Shown here piece by piece: positions 1 through 12,089 of a stretch of DNA of 64,000 bases. The translations under genes and the position numbers were made by a program. Numbering within the stretch: position 1 is the stretch's first letter; each line of letters opens with the position of its first letter. The notes under the pieces were generated by a model that was not told where the DNA came from, made no database searches, and worked only from the letters and a program-made list of their open reading frames with translations. This DNA is from Przewalskia tangutica (taxonomy: Eukaryota; Streptophyta; Magnoliopsida; Solanales; Solanaceae): assembly GCA_029844215.1 (NCBI GenBank), contig CM056721.1, positions 130,849,254 to 130,913,253 on the forward strand, written 5' to 3'.

Positions 1-2237
1 CCGCATTTTAATCAGCATTTTTTGCATTTTTTACATAATATTCTATGTTTATTTTTTTTCACAAAATGCATTGCATCTTTTATTTTAAAATTAAGCATTA
101 TGTTTTTGTTAATATTATGTTTTTATTATTGTTACACCGTCGTTTTATTTTAATAATATTTGTATCTTTTTAAATAATTAATTGACATCCCGTTTTTACT
201 TTTAATCAGGCATTAAACGTGTCTTAAATATTGCATTTTAGTATTATTGCGTCGACATTTGCATTTTAATAATTTTGCATCTTTTTAAATAATCTTTCTG
301 TTAAATAATTAACCCGTCTTGCATTTTGTCAAACCAGTCCAGTCCAAGACGCAATTTGAATCAGTCCAATCCAACACCATTTTTAATTTCACCCAAACTT
401 TCATCTTTTTATTTCCCCCCCTAAAATCAAAACCCAATTTTTTCATTTCCCCCCCAAAACAATACCCCACTTTTCATTCCCCCCCCCCCAATACCAAACC
501 CTAAATACCCCTATATAATAAAACTTTCCCTCAGCCGCAACTTTTATAACTTCAGCCCACATAACTCACCCTCAGCCCTCACACTCTCTCTACCTAGCCG
601 CCACCCTCATTACCCCTCTCCCGTCGCCGTCGACCACCCACACGCCATCGCCGGCGAACCCCTGCCCTCACCTTCAACCCGCCGCACCTCACCTTCCCTT
701 CTCCCCCTCACCTCGTCGCCGACGAACACCCTCACAGACAGCAGTCACACGTATCACTCTCCTCACCTCGCTCCCGTCACCCTCTCACCTCTCCCGTCGA
801 CCTCACCAACATCCACTGCTACCGGCGAACCACCACACCACCATAACCCCACTGTTGCCCCAACCCTATCGGCGAATCCCGCTGCTCCTGTCACCAGTGA
901 ACCACCACTGTCTCTTTTACACCATGGCGGTGTCGCTCCGGTATTCTTACCGTCGAAGTGACGCCGCCACCCTCATTTGCTGCCATGCTCACCGGAGCTC
1001 CGTCTCCGGCGGTGACTCGATCATTGTCCCATTTGGTTGTTAAACATCTCTCTGATTTTGGGATTCTACCTATGCACTATCTTTTTTATTGTTGAATATC
1101 GCTGGCTGATTTTTGACTGCTCCTAACATATATGTTTTCAAGCTTGCTTTTCAGATTGACCCTAATATTTTGCTAATTTGTGATAACTTATATCCGAATA
1201 ATTACTCTGGTGTCTACTCATTTATTCTGGGGCTTTGTTTTGTTTGCGGCTGTTTTTGCCACTGTCTTACCATGACTCTGTCGGTTGTTGTCGGCGTTGC
1301 CTCTGTTTGCTCTGTTTTTTTGGTTGTTTTTGCCACTGTTTTACCGTGACTATGTTGCCTGTTGTTTTGTTTTCTCGCAAAATTATCAGACTGATTTCCT
1401 TGACTCTTTTCCATGAACTGGTTGAACAAATTGCTACATTTGAATATTGGGTATTTACTGATTTGAACAAGATGCTACACTTGTTTGGCCGATGAAAAAG
1501 TTATCCGTCGATTTTTGAGGCCTCCACAGTTGCAAAGACGGAAAATAAAATAAATGAAGCTTTCTGGGCAAGGATGATTTCTTCCACTTACACCGGATAA
1601 CCAACATGCGCTGGAAGGGCAAATTCTCGCAGCCGCACTTGTTTAGGCTGTCCCACTTTATATATTTTTTATATCTGAGCCCTCCGTGTTTAAAACTATT
1701 ATTGTTTTGACGCGGATCTGAAAGTTTTATTTATTTTATTATTTTTAGCAATATTGGCCGATGAAAGAATCTCCGTCTGATTTCCAAGGCCTCCTCTGTG
1801 CAGAAGACGAATTTATTTATTTTTGGCTTTACTTATTAATTCCTGTCATTGCTTTAAAATTATTTATTTTAGTACTAACACTTTTACTAAGTGTTTATGC
1901 AGGTACCCAGAGATCATCTTGTGCAGAAGGCCTAAAAAGGCTAAAAGATGTCCCGGAGTTTTATTTTATATCGCATTTAATTTTAGTTTTTATTATTTTG
2001 TATTGCGTTTTATTTTAATTATAAATTATGAAAAATGCTTAGAATACGTAGAATAAAAAAGGGCAATAAATAATTAACCTAGGTTTGAACGAATAACCGC
2101 AAGTTAGCGGATCTTAAAGGATGCCTAACCCCTTCCCTTTAGGATAATAAAGAACCCTGATTCAGAATCTCACTAATTTCTCAGACCATTAAATGGATGT
2201 CAATTGCAGTATTTTTATTGCAATAAACCAAGTGTCC
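1..2237 (+). mobile_element. Ogre/Tat-type Ty3/gypsy LTR, 3' portion
   Basis: The last ~190 bases (2050-2237) align with the reverse complement of 23699-23870, the PBS-adjacent end of the Ogre LTR described below. Shared blocks include the 'cctaggtttgaacg' and 'ttagcggatctta' stretches and an end in AAGTGTCC, against AGGTGTCA in the other copy. A primer-binding site follows at 2259, so this is a plus-strand LTR entering from the left. A TATA-like box at 511 precedes a C/T-rich leader (~540-1000). No coding sequence is recognised; the small ORFs inside are chance. The left edge of the LTR is outside the window. The relation to the internal Ogre is family-level, not that of paired LTRs of one insertion. 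Confidence 0.75.
511..522 (+). promoter_or_regulatory. TATA-like box in the plus-strand LTR
   Basis: CTATATAATAAA is followed ~20-30 bases later by a pyrimidine-rich leader. Its place within an LTR fits an RNA polymerase II start at the U3/R boundary. This is a sequence-pattern call only. Confidence 0.4.
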
Positions 2238-2258
2238 TAATTCACTTAAATAATTAGG

Positions 2259-2268
2259 TGGCGACTCC
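2259..2268 (+). other. Primer-binding site of Ogre/Tat-type element
   Basis: TGGCGACTCC lies ~21 bases after the LTR end, in the same arrangement (LTR end, TAATTCAC..ATTAGG spacer, PBS) as on the minus strand at 23660-23698. This PBS type is typical of Tat/Ogre elements; a tRNA-Arg primer is reported for Ogre. Only the first ten bases match here, and the element's internal region is cut off within ~120 bp by the LINE that follows. Confidence 0.65.
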
Positions 2269-2377
2269 TCAAAAATCAGCATTATTGCTCCATCCAGGGA
2301 ACTGCGCCAAAGAGCAACGTTGCGGATATCGTTCAGACCCCCGAGGTCAAAAACGGGCGCAACAGTTGGCTATAGAC

Positions 2378-2885
2378 GGGTACATGAGGGGTAGAGGTAT
2401 GCCGAGAAAGTATTGGGGAGAGGTGATTAGATGGGACATGGCGCAAGTGCAACTCACTGAGGATGTGACCTTAGATATGGGGTTATAAAGGACACGTATT
2501 ATGGTAAAAGGGTAGTCGGTAGTCCAGCGTAGTCATGTCTACGCTTATAAACTAGTAATTGTAATATTATTATTGTAGACTCGCTTGGCCTATCATACTA
2601 GTAAGCACAATATTGCCTTATAATCTCTTGTCGTTTGATTTATGATGTTATGTTTATTTTGTTTGTCTTATTTACTTGCATCATTTATTGCTTCTTTTTG
2701 CTTCTTTTTCTCTTTCAGAATTTCTATCATGACTTACTCACTTTGTTTGTCTTACTTTGCTTAGGCTTGTGCTTTGTCTTGAGCCGAGGGTCTCTCGGAA
2801 ACAGCTGATCTATCTACCAAGTTAGAGGTAAGGTCTGCGTACACTCTACCCTCCCCAGACCCACATTGTGGAATTCCACTAGGTA

Positions 2886-2930
<45 letters not shown>

Positions 2931-2935
2931 AGTAC
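2378..2935 (+). mobile_element. 5'-truncated RTE-type LINE with (GTT)n tail
   Basis: The reading frame 2378-2488 encodes the usual C-terminus of plant RTE reverse transcriptases (RGRGMPRKYWGEVIRWDM, then a TLD motif) and ends at a TAA, shorter than normal. About 290 bases of 3' untranslated sequence follow. They end in a GAGCCGAGGGTCTCTCGGAAACAG block and a CTCTACCCTCCCCAGACCC block before a GTT run. As I recall, this tail is shared by Solanaceae RTE LINEs and the tobacco TS SINE. The piece interrupts the internal region of the adjoining Ogre/Tat element, so it is probably a later, 5'-truncated insertion. Its exact left junction is not clear. Confidence 0.75.
2885..2930 (+). repeat. (GTT)n microsatellite, LINE/SINE tail
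   Basis: About 15 GTT units directly follow the conserved 3' end of the RTE LINE. They represent its terminal simple-repeat tail rather than an independent microsatellite. Confidence 0.85.
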
Positions 2936-3768
2936 TTGAAGATATTCAGTCTTCTAATCATTTGTAATCACAATATGATAACCATATTTAATGCTAGTAA
3001 ACTTCAAATTTCCTGTAATTTGTGTTCCAATCGTTACAACTACGATATAGGACGAATGATACTATCATATATAACATATTCGAGAGATTTTAATTTATTT
3101 AATATAACAAGATATTGTCTGAGCACGGCTAGTGTCATAATTCTTGTAAACAGACAATTAGCTTTTGTGGAGCTCTTGATCATTAATTTTGCACTAATAA
3201 ATATTGATTAGATACTGCTGATATAATGAAAGAAATTCTAGTTAGACACTACTGATGTCATTAAAGAAAATGAAAATTAAATGGACATTTTAAAGATAAT
3301 TGTAAATTCATAAACAACGAAAAGTAAACACTAAGTTTTAAACTTCAGTGTTTTAATGTCTCCTTTAGGGAGATTAACCTTTAACATCTGAATATTTTGT
3401 ATCAAAGCAGTAACCACACAGTAATCACATACTTTAGGAAGAGATACATTAATGTTTATTTCCTTCGAAAAAATCATAACAACTAATCATAATGTAGCAA
3501 GGTGGTTATGGTTGAAAACATTCTAGTCTACTTTTTTTTTAGATATTTAATAAACTTATTCATGATGTTTCTACGTACGACGGGTACGTGTTGCAATACG
3601 TTTATACCATATGTATTTTCTTGTTTATTTTATCTCTCCAGGAGGTAGATCGTGGTATATCTTCATTCGCTTCGGGGAATGAAATCTGATTATTTAAATG
3701 TCATTGATGTTCATCTATAGCTCATTATTTTGCTCAAGCACAAAAAGACCTTACTTCATAATAATGTC
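2936..3768. other. AT-rich intergenic sequence, unclassified
   Basis: No coding sequence or element boundary is recognised. The composition is AT-rich and resembles degraded transposon or intergenic DNA. A 91-residue open frame at 2936-3211 begins at the end of the LINE tail and has no recognisable motif. Confidence 0.5.
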
Positions 3769-4127
3769 TTACTACTTCAGGAGTAAGTTTCAGATTTACT
3801 ACTTCATGAGTAAATTTTAAAATCTTACTACTTCAGGAGAAAATTTTAATGTTCTACCACTTCGGAAATAGATTTCAGATAATATTTACTACTTCAGGAG
3901 TAAATTTAGAGTCCTACTTCAGGAGTAGATTTAACAATATTTATTTCTTCAAGAGCAAATTTCAGAGTTCTACTACTTCGGTAGTAGATTACAAATTTCG
4001 ACTATTTCGGGAGTATAGTTCTACTACTTCGGGAGTAGATTTAAAAAATCTACTACTTCGAGAATAGAGCTTAATATTTGCTACTTCGGGAGCAAATTTA
4101 TGAGTTTACTACTTCGAAAATAAAATA
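3769..4127 (+). repeat. Minisatellite, ~13 copies of a ~29-bp unit
   Basis: About thirteen imperfect direct copies share a core like TACTACTTCGGGAGTAGATTT and are separated by 6-10 variable AT-rich bases. The pitch runs from ~22 to ~32 bases. Isolated similar units recur near 4290 and 4371. The core is imperfectly palindromic (CTACTTC..GAGTAG), so each unit could fold. The variable parts are short and AT-rich, unlike CRISPR spacers. The host element is unknown. Confidence 0.8.
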
Positions 4128-5776
4128 GAATATTCAGAATATTTCTTCTCAATTATTCTCTCTTCTGCGGATGAGTCATGATATATTCACAATCAAATGT
4201 ACGTTCATATTTATAGATTTATTACATTATGTCACATTCACTTCAGGGAATGGATCTTATTTGTAACATTTATCGAAATTATTTATTCTTCAGGAATATG
4301 AAACATAATTATCTGAACGTCCATTTAAGCATATCAAATTATATAGCTTAGAACATGTTTTAAGATATTGCTGCTTCAGGAGCAAATTGAGGCATATCTA
4401 TAATATAGAAAAAAAATCTCTAACACAGCTTCAGTTGTAGACAGGACAAGCCTATGAAAATATCGCCAATTCGGGTGGTCATAGACATAAATAAATTTAA
4501 TCATAATGAGATTTAAAAAATATTATCGAACTCTCATTTTTAGCCATTAAGGGATATGAATTAACCTCATAATTCCTGTTAACAAATTTCCAGGCATACA
4601 TGATCCAGTACCAATTAGGTTCCCATGGATCAAACAAACCCAACGAGTTGTACTATTAATAGCAAACTCTTGATAGACATATATACTCATTGTGGGTTAT
4701 CCTTATCATGATGTCCAGTAATATATGTCGATATTAAGAAGTTTGAATACATATGTAATAAGTAAATATTTACTTTCGTGTTTCATAATAGTAACACATA
4801 GAAATGTAATCATTATTATAGAGGGAGTTCTGTTCTTCACACTGAAAGTCCTTAAATGACTTGGTGAAGATTCAAGAAAGAATCATTTTCTGTAAAGCAA
4901 GTTTGCTTATGCATGATGAAACAAATAGCAAACTGTTACATGAAATTGAAAAGCTAACCGTCATGGACGCATACACCTTTTATGGGGTCATCGGTCTTAT
5001 CATACTATAACAGTTAATGACGGTACTGATAGCATCATAATAATTCAGTTGGCTAGAACTTCGTGCTGATAACATGTTATAAATAAAGACTATAAAGTAA
5101 ATACATTATAGACAAGTATATAGAGTATTATTCAACTTCAAACTGATGTACAAATGTATAAATGAATCTCCAATTAATGTATATACATAAATCTTTATAA
5201 CACAGATAAGAAAAATATGTACTAAAATGACCATCTTTAAAATAATGGACTACGTGCATTAAAAAAACAAAAAGGATATACTAAAGAAATAATAACTATT
5301 AATTTAAGCGTAATGCATATCTTACTATTGAAATAAGTTATTAAACTGTTTAACATGCATGAGTATTTAATTAGGCAATCGATTTATCGTTCAAACTTAT
5401 AGTACTACTGAACAAACGGGTAGTTCACCAACTCTCCGCCTTCTAACGATGATATATTATGCAAAAAAGTAGCATGTTGTGGAACAAATGTGTATGTGCA
5501 TGACGTTTTCAATGAGGCAAAAGATCAAGGACTAAATTATGCAAATGTATATGTATTTGTATAATTATTTGGTCGAGACTTTAACTTTCAACGATCAAAG
5601 GCAACTATAATAAGACAGTAATATTATGCAAAAAGTGTAAAATAATGAACACAATTCATCTAGAAGTACATTAACAAATCAACGATCAAAAAGTGTAAAC
5701 CAACATCGCTTTAAAAAAATAAATTGACCAAATGGGGAAGTTCTTTACCCTCCTGAACGGTGAAACTGAGCAAGTA
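4128..5776. other. Degenerate AT-rich repeat DNA
   Basis: No coding sequence is recognised. On the minus strand, 5055-5075 reads as TTATCAGCACGAAG, a motif I associate with the primer-binding site of some plant Ty1/copia elements. It could mark the decayed start of a minus-strand copia whose LTR lies to its right (~5076-5770). No matching LTR or gag is visible, so this stays a suggestion. Confidence 0.35.
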
Positions 5777-6444
5777 ATCACTGTTAATGTTGGATTTTAT
5801 GTTGTGACATTATTCTAACATAACATTTTCAGGATTAAGTTAAAAACCAAAATATTGGAACAAATGTCTTTGACATTCGGACCAACAGTTTGAGAAGTCA
5901 ATGAGGCACGAAGAGCAAACAAAGAGTCTTTCTATTTGACTGTCCGAAATCAAGTGGGAGATTGAATTGAAAGGGCCCCTTACTATAGATAGGGCGCCAC
6001 TATACCAGCCCGGATCCAGCCAGGTTCTATTGATCATGTCCCCTTCCCAACAATTGTACCTTATCTTGGGGCGTTTTTGGCTTTACGATAGAAAGCTCGC
6101 CGGAGAAAGCCAGAGGGTGGATGTAATGAAGCTCGAACGAAGTGAGAGGGTCTTTTGGCTTTCTCAGGGCCCAACATTCTGATAACAGTTTTGCCCTTCT
6201 TCACAGACTGAAGCTTATCTCGTGGAACTTTTTACCACGATGGTAAAGTGACCTGGTAAGGAACTTGTTGAGCTGATTATACATGTGGGAAGACCAAGTC
6301 CAAAGACGTTGCTAAACTTGGGGAACAAGTTCAAGAGGTTGGAGGATTTTGCTTCACTTTCGTCTCCAACAAATCTGGTCAAGCTGCCCACTTTTTGCTC
6401 GACTTCCACAACGATTTATTGAGCATTTCAAGGAAGACTCTCTA

Positions 6445-6454
6445 CTATAAATAG
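6445..6454 (+). promoter_or_regulatory. TATA box of copia B 5' LTR
   Basis: CTATAAATAG matches the box at 50738 and 59491 in the related element E, at a similar place in the LTR. This conservation supports a real promoter role. Confidence 0.6.
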
Positions 6455-6754
6455 AGAGGCTACATCAAGGAATCGATATCCAGAAACTACAAGAGAAAAA
6501 AGATCAAGAGAGAGCTCTAAAAAAAATCACGATCTAAGACTGGATCATTGTGTTGCCTGAGTGTATCGACGATATTCTGTCCAACATTATAGTTGCTGCC
6601 TGGATTCTAGATTAGTTCTTTATTGAAGCAATTATAATGAGATGTTGTCTATATCTACATAGTTAGATTTTTCAGGCATGTAAGTCACCTGCGACTTCAC
6701 CTTTTTATTCCTTTTGTATTATCTTGTAATATTGTAAAAGAAGGAATATATTCA

Positions 6755-6757
<3 letters not shown>

Positions 6758-6793
<36 letters not shown>
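6758..6793. repeat. (TA)n microsatellite
   Basis: About 18 TA units lie inside the 5' LTR of element B. The related LTR of E has no such run here, so the expansion is element-specific. Confidence 0.9.
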
Positions 6794-6800
<7 letters not shown>

Positions 6801-7029
6801 ATACTTTTGGTCATTGACCATCATAGGTTATATATTAATATAACTTTTGTGTCTTTATTATTTCCGCTGTAATTTAACTCTTCAAAGGTTTTTCTGTTTT
6901 CATCTAAGTTTCGTCAGTTCTGTCAGACGACATTGTTAACGACATTTGCAAACTGTTTCAGCTAACAAGCATTTTTACTTACTGTTTGCTTTTTATTATT
7001 TCATAGTATAACCCCCGGGACCCAACAAG

Positions 7030-7042
7030 TGGTATCAGAGCC
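7030..7042 (+). other. Primer-binding site, initiator tRNA-Met type, element B
   Basis: TGGTATCAGAGCC starts two bases after the 5' LTR end. It is the standard plant PBS complementary to the 3' end of initiator methionyl-tRNA. Confidence 0.85.
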
Positions 7043-7083
7043 TATACTTGACATAATAAGTGTTTGGTCCTGTTATATAAACT

Positions 7084-8807
7084 GTGGATCCGGCTAATCC
7101 AATAATTGGTAGACTTCCTATTTTAGATGGATAAAACTATGCCTATTGGAAAATTCACCTACGCTCTCGTATCAAATCCATTGAAATTAGAGCATGGAGA
7201 TCTATTACCAATGGATATATTGTTCCAATGTTACCACCGGATGAGGAAGGCGATATTCTTATTAAGCTTGAATATGAATGGAGTGGAAGAAACCAATGAT
7301 TCAAGCTTCAATGAAAAAGCTTTAAATGCTATTTTTGCATGGGTTGATCTCTACATGTTCAATCTCATACAAAATTGCTCTACATACAAGGATGCTTGGG
7401 ATACTTTGCAAACCTATTGTGAAGGTAGCTCTAACGTTCGTCGAACGAAGCTTCGTATGATCATGAGTAAATACAAACGTTTAAGGATGGAAGAGACGGG
7501 GGATATTAAAACATATTTTGAAAGTTGATTGACATCTCTAATGAATGTCAAGTTCTTGGTTCACCGTTAACCAACAATCAACTTGTGGAAAAAGCACTTC
7601 GTTCTCTTCCTGAAAAGTTCAATATAAAGATATGTGCGATTGAAGAAGCTCACAATCTTGCTACAATGGACCTTCATACTCTAATGAGTATTCTTAAAAC
7701 TTATGAGATGAATATGGAGAATCAAAGGACATTGTATAAAAGCAAAGATATAGCACTTCAAGAGAAATTCTTAGAGAGTCACGTCGATGATGAGGATGAA
7801 AATCTTGAAGAAATTGGTGATGGTGCAAATGTTTCCCTCCTTACTCGAAAATATAATTTGATGGTAAGAAAGTTCAACAATGATAAAAATAAGTTTAAAT
7901 CCAAAGAGCACCAAAACCAAGGCTTCAATCAAAAGTCCGTTAACCCCTTCCTATAGTACAAATAAGAAATCAACTTAGGAGAACCAACTCAGATCGCACC
8001 AAATTTGATCTCATGCAACTCGAATATGTGCAATGTCATGCATGTTCAGGATGGGGTCATTATGCAAATGAATGTGCAAATACCTTGAAAAAATTTGGTA
8101 AGAATCTGTGGGTTTCTCTTATTGAAGACGAAGGAGAAGAGGAATGAGACCAAGAAATAGAGTCACAAGCAATGCTGGCCACTGTTTACGAACAGTTACT
8201 CTCAGACGATGAAAATGTCATCGACAGTGTTATCCCAAAGTCACCACATTTGCGTCAATATCTGCGACGACATCTGCAAGTCCAGAAACATTCGTAAGGC
8301 ATGAATATTTTAATTATCCTGATGTTAATTGCTTTACTAGTGTTATTTCTTATAGTGAGATTAGCTTTGACGATCAAGTTGATCCCAAGGATGACATGAT
8401 TAAGGACTTGCAAAACTTTATAAAGACTTAATCCTAGAATCGAAACAACTTGACTCAAAATTAAAATCCTTAACTCTTGAGAATGCAGGTTTAAAAGGCA
8501 CAATAACCCGCTTAGAGGTTACACTTACCAAAAATGATCTTGAATTTGGTAAGATTAGTGCAAAGTTGGATCTAGCTTAAGCAACCTTCCATAAGCTAAA
8601 TACAGGTACCTCCAAATTGGATGAAATTTTGAGTGTTAGTCAACCACCTCATGCAGGTATTGGGTACAAGAACTCTATTAATGCAATATGCTCTAATTTG
8701 TTTGACAAATCTGGGAGAATAGGTTTTGTAAAAGAAAGAGGATCTGAAGACAAGCTCTCAGTCGCGTCAAATGACATGAAGTTTGTGTGCCATTATTGTA
8801 ACTCCTC
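7084..8807 (+). pseudogene. Broken gag of copia element B
   Basis: Alignment with the gag of E shows that the ATG has become GTG (7084), followed by an in-frame TAA at 7129-7131. Open segments 7127-7528 and 7525-7956 encode the copia-type gag core (UBN2-like; e.g. NECQVLGSPLTNNQLVEKAL). Next comes a perfect zinc knuckle, CHACSGWGHYANEC (8034-8075). A leucine-rich coiled-coil stretch (~8440-8580) follows, with TAA replacing one codon. A second knuckle starts CHYCN (~8793) and is cut at ~8808, where unrelated DNA begins. The product would have been the capsid/nucleocapsid that packages element RNA. No functional product is expected. Confidence 0.8.
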
Positions 8808-9258
8808 CGGGCAAAACGTAACGATTTGGGGGAAAAGAGAAATTGAGGGGCAAGATGGACGTTTTTGAAGAAATCGGCGGAATCAAACCGCTTTAGCAGT
8901 TTGACCACCCCCGTATCGAAAAAATACGCGAAATCAAAAAAAAAATTAGGTAAAACGGACGTCCGAGCGCAAAGTTATGACCATATAAAGTTTGATCAAT
9001 TTACAACTTATATTTCATATGTCAATACGTCCGGCGGGAGAGAGTGGCGGGGCTGGATGGGGACTAGGGGCTGGGGTTGGTGAAGTTTGGGGGACTGGGG
9101 GCAAATTCGGTCCATTCGGTCCGAAAAACCGGACCGGACCGAAAATGACAGGACACCGAACCTGGACCGGACCGAGAAGTTCGGTCCAGTCTTCGGTCCG
9201 GACAATCCTACTGTTCGGTCCTCGGTCCGGTCCGGTTTTAACCCTTTGTGCACCCCTA
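8808..9258. other. Unclassified junction DNA with a CGGTCC-rich, hAT-like segment
   Basis: This lies between the cut gag of B and the truncated Ogre LTR. 8808-9050 matches nothing else here; it has the look of an LTR, with an AAAACGGACGTCCG stretch. 9100-9240 is packed with CGGTCC/GGACCG, and the right edge reads TGCACCCCTAG, like the inverse of common hAT ends (CTAGGGGTGCA). No clear left terminus or 8-bp duplication was found. The overlapping small ORFs on both strands follow from the repeats and are not genes. Confidence 0.4.
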
Positions 9259-12000
9259 GGTGCGGTGATGAACATGAATATGGATCTTCATTTTGGTGAG
9301 AATCATGATGAGTCTCGTAACGAAACTCTTCATTTGCATATAAAGGAAAGAAAAGAAAAGGATTAGCATATGCTCTAAACCTTGTCACATAATAAATAAG
9401 CATCGACAAATAAATCACTGTACCTGGATAATAACAAACCCATACAATCAAGAAAAGAACTCAGTGCACGCACGGGATAAGAGAAAATTATGTAGACCCA
9501 ATAATTTTAGAGTTTTCGGGTTTTAAGCAAAAACAGCAATCGCGATACCCAAACAGCAGCAGTAGCAACATCAAAACAACAACACCGACAGAATTGTGAT
9601 AACAGAACCAGTAACACCAGCTATTTCTATGGCTTATGAGGCTTTCTTGATGTACTAGTTTAGAAATCCAAGTGAGACAAACATTACATTCTTAGTAGGC
9701 AGTCTAGATAGGGACATAACTTATCAAGTAAAGATCCTAAGTTCAAGTCATACATTAGACCTTTCACTCACTTAAACAGTTTTGGCACCATATTATATTT
9801 TGTACAAAAATGACTGTAAATCAAGATAGCATGCAACATAGGGGAATTCAAATAAGTGCAGGATGTTGATACAAGCATCATTTTGGTTGCACAATAGATT
9901 GACATGACACAAAATATAGCTTGAAAGGTATTATAAACTATCATGGATACATTTTAACACTTCGATATGTAAAGGCAAACATATAGTCGTTTAGTAAACG
10001 TGACGATCTAGAAATGGACAGATAGACAAGTTGACAAGCTCGGGCAGCATTTTCAGATAGGCATGATCACTTAACTTTAACCAAACATACAATTGTGTCC
10101 GAGTACAACGCCATTTTTTAGGCAAAGATTGACATAGTTAGTATGGCTCCCAAGCAGATCTCAAATCAGCAGTTATCATACATTAACTAACACACTGATC
10201 TAAATACAGAGGCTACACTTGATATGACACAGGCCCTATACCAACTATCGATGTCACAAATCCTTGCTAAGCCAGCATTGGAAATGATAACACCTATCAT
10301 ATAGAGAGCTGATTATAGCATGGTCAAATGTTAATGGCTAATAAAACAGGTAGGCAAGTCCTCAAAACAGTACTGAGCATCATCAAAGGTATTTAATTAT
10401 CTAATATCATATTCCATTTAGCAAGTAATTACAGAAAGCATAAATCCATTTCGTGGTTTTAAATAAGTAATTATGAACTTGGGTTAACTAAAATCGATTA
10501 ACACGACGTAGGACAGAAGCATGGCAATCTTAACTAAGAATGATTAACCAACACAGAATACAGTAAGCCATAATATATGGAAATAAACTAGAATCGAGAG
10601 GAATTTTGAGTTTACCTTCTTCGAGCAGCGAACCGAGGCAGCGTATCAAGTCGTCGATCCACTCAGGGTTTGGTTGTTATGCGATTAAGGTTTGACGGGT
10701 CCTGACTATGAAAATGGTGCTCTTTTCCGATGCCGAAGGATTGCTATTGGGTTTCTAATGGTTATTTTCCTGGATTTTACCAATGCCGAGTGGTTTTCTG
10801 TGTACGTCGATGTCTATCGATGTTGAAGGACTTTCAATGGATTCTTCACTGTGGGCGTGTTGTGAGGGTCTGCTATTCTACGGGCTTCTCCGATTGGGAT
10901 TTTAACTGATGCTAAAATATGCCTTTGAGTGTGCACATTCATTTCTTTATATAGTCTCAATTCTGGGTTCTAAAATTGGTAGGCTTTGATGATAATTTTG
11001 GGCTGATTTGAAGGAGATTTGTCATGGTTTTGAGATTGATTTCGTGCAATTTTTGGACTGATTTTGTATTATTGATTAAGGTAAGTGTTGGTATGAGATT
11101 TGGGTCGTAAATGGTAAGTTTCGATTTGGGTGGTAAAGGATATGGGAATGGAAGGGAAAATGACGTGGGACACCGGATTTTCTGGCGAAAAATCCGACAG
11201 ATATCGTTGGTGGTGAGTTGGACGGCGGTGGGGTTTTTGGACTAGGGTTCATTTGGTTTTTTTAGGTTTAAGGAAATGTGGGTGTTGGATGATTTTATTT
11301 TTTAAGAGAAAAGGGGAATTGGGCTCGGGTTTGGTTTAAAGGGATTGGGCTGGAGAGTTGGGCTTTTGATTTTATTTAAGGTGTTAAATTTTAGTGTTAG
11401 TAATTTAAGTGTTGAGTTTTAATTTGAGTAAGATGGGGTTAAAGTTATAAATAAAATTATTTTAATATGACTTTAGGTGTTTTATTAGTTTTAGCTTTGA
11501 TTTAAATTATTACAATAATAAATGCGGGTGTGCTATTTAATTAGTGTTTAATATTTTATAATGCGATGTCTTTATTAAAATCTTATTTATTATGTATGTT
11601 TTGCGATGTTAAATTAAAATTGAATTAATGAGGGGTTTAAATTACAAATAATAATTTTGAGTATTAATAATTGTAGATATAATTTTAAGAAATGCTTGAT
11701 GCGACGTCATTGTTAAATTATTTATGTATTTATGTATTTACAATTATTAAGAATTAATGGCAATAGAATAGGGCTTAAATTATGAATAATATTTATGCAA
11801 ATAACGAATGCGGACGTGAGACTCAAAAATGCTTAATATTCTACGTAAAATGTGGTGCCACTATTATTTCACTTATTTATGTATGTATTAATGTTTTATT
11901 GTTGCATTTTATTATTATAAAAATGTTAAAGATGTTTTTTTTTAAAGTTAGTGTAATTTTATAGTTAATGACTGGACGAGAGGGTAAAAATTGGGTGTCA
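9259..12000 (-). mobile_element. 3' LTR of the Ogre element, truncated
   Basis: 9261-9984 matches 24507-25328 of the other LTR, and 9980-12000 matches 36490-38532, with a few percent divergence and small indels. One ~90-base block near 24790-24890 is absent here. The LTR starts (minus) at 12000 with TGACACCCAATT. It stops at ~9259, where the partner continues another ~800 bases to 23699, so the end carrying AGGTGTCA is lost. No genes are recognised. Confidence 0.85.
10945..10955 (-). promoter_or_regulatory. TATA box of the Ogre 3' LTR
   Basis: The minus strand reads ACTATATAAAG, identical to 37473-37483 in the other LTR. It is the only strong TATA-like site conserved between the two copies on the transcribed strand. 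Confidence 0.5.
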
Positions 12001-12089
12001 ACAACTTATCACTCTTTGTATGGAGATGATGGAAGAGTCTTCAGACAAAGACGTTGACTTATAGCCAATTTTGTCTCGATCCTCAGAAT

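Larger units (their letters stand above)
5782..7027 (+). mobile_element. 5' LTR of copia element B
   Basis: This is a 1,246-bp LTR with TGTT..AACA ends. It contains a TATA box, a (TA)n run and a 3' end reading CCCGGGACCCAACA immediately before the PBS. The first ~95 bases are nearly identical to 41731-41829 and the last ~27 to 42684-42710. The middle has no counterpart in the 3' LTR. The small ORFs near 5840-6410 are not genes. Confidence 0.85.

Noticed and set aside
855..1495. Small plus-strand ORFs in the first LTR
   Set aside because: They fall in the LTR leader, overlap one another in different frames and have no domain.
3769..4127. Regularly spaced ~29-bp repeats reminiscent of a CRISPR array
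   Set aside because: Repeats are imperfect, the intervening bases are only 6-10 and AT-rich, and the context is plant transposon DNA without cas genes.
9008..9451. 147-residue minus-strand ORF and overlapping plus-strand ORFs
   Set aside because: They cross the junction of the CGGTCC repeats and the Ogre LTR; composition is driven by the repeat.
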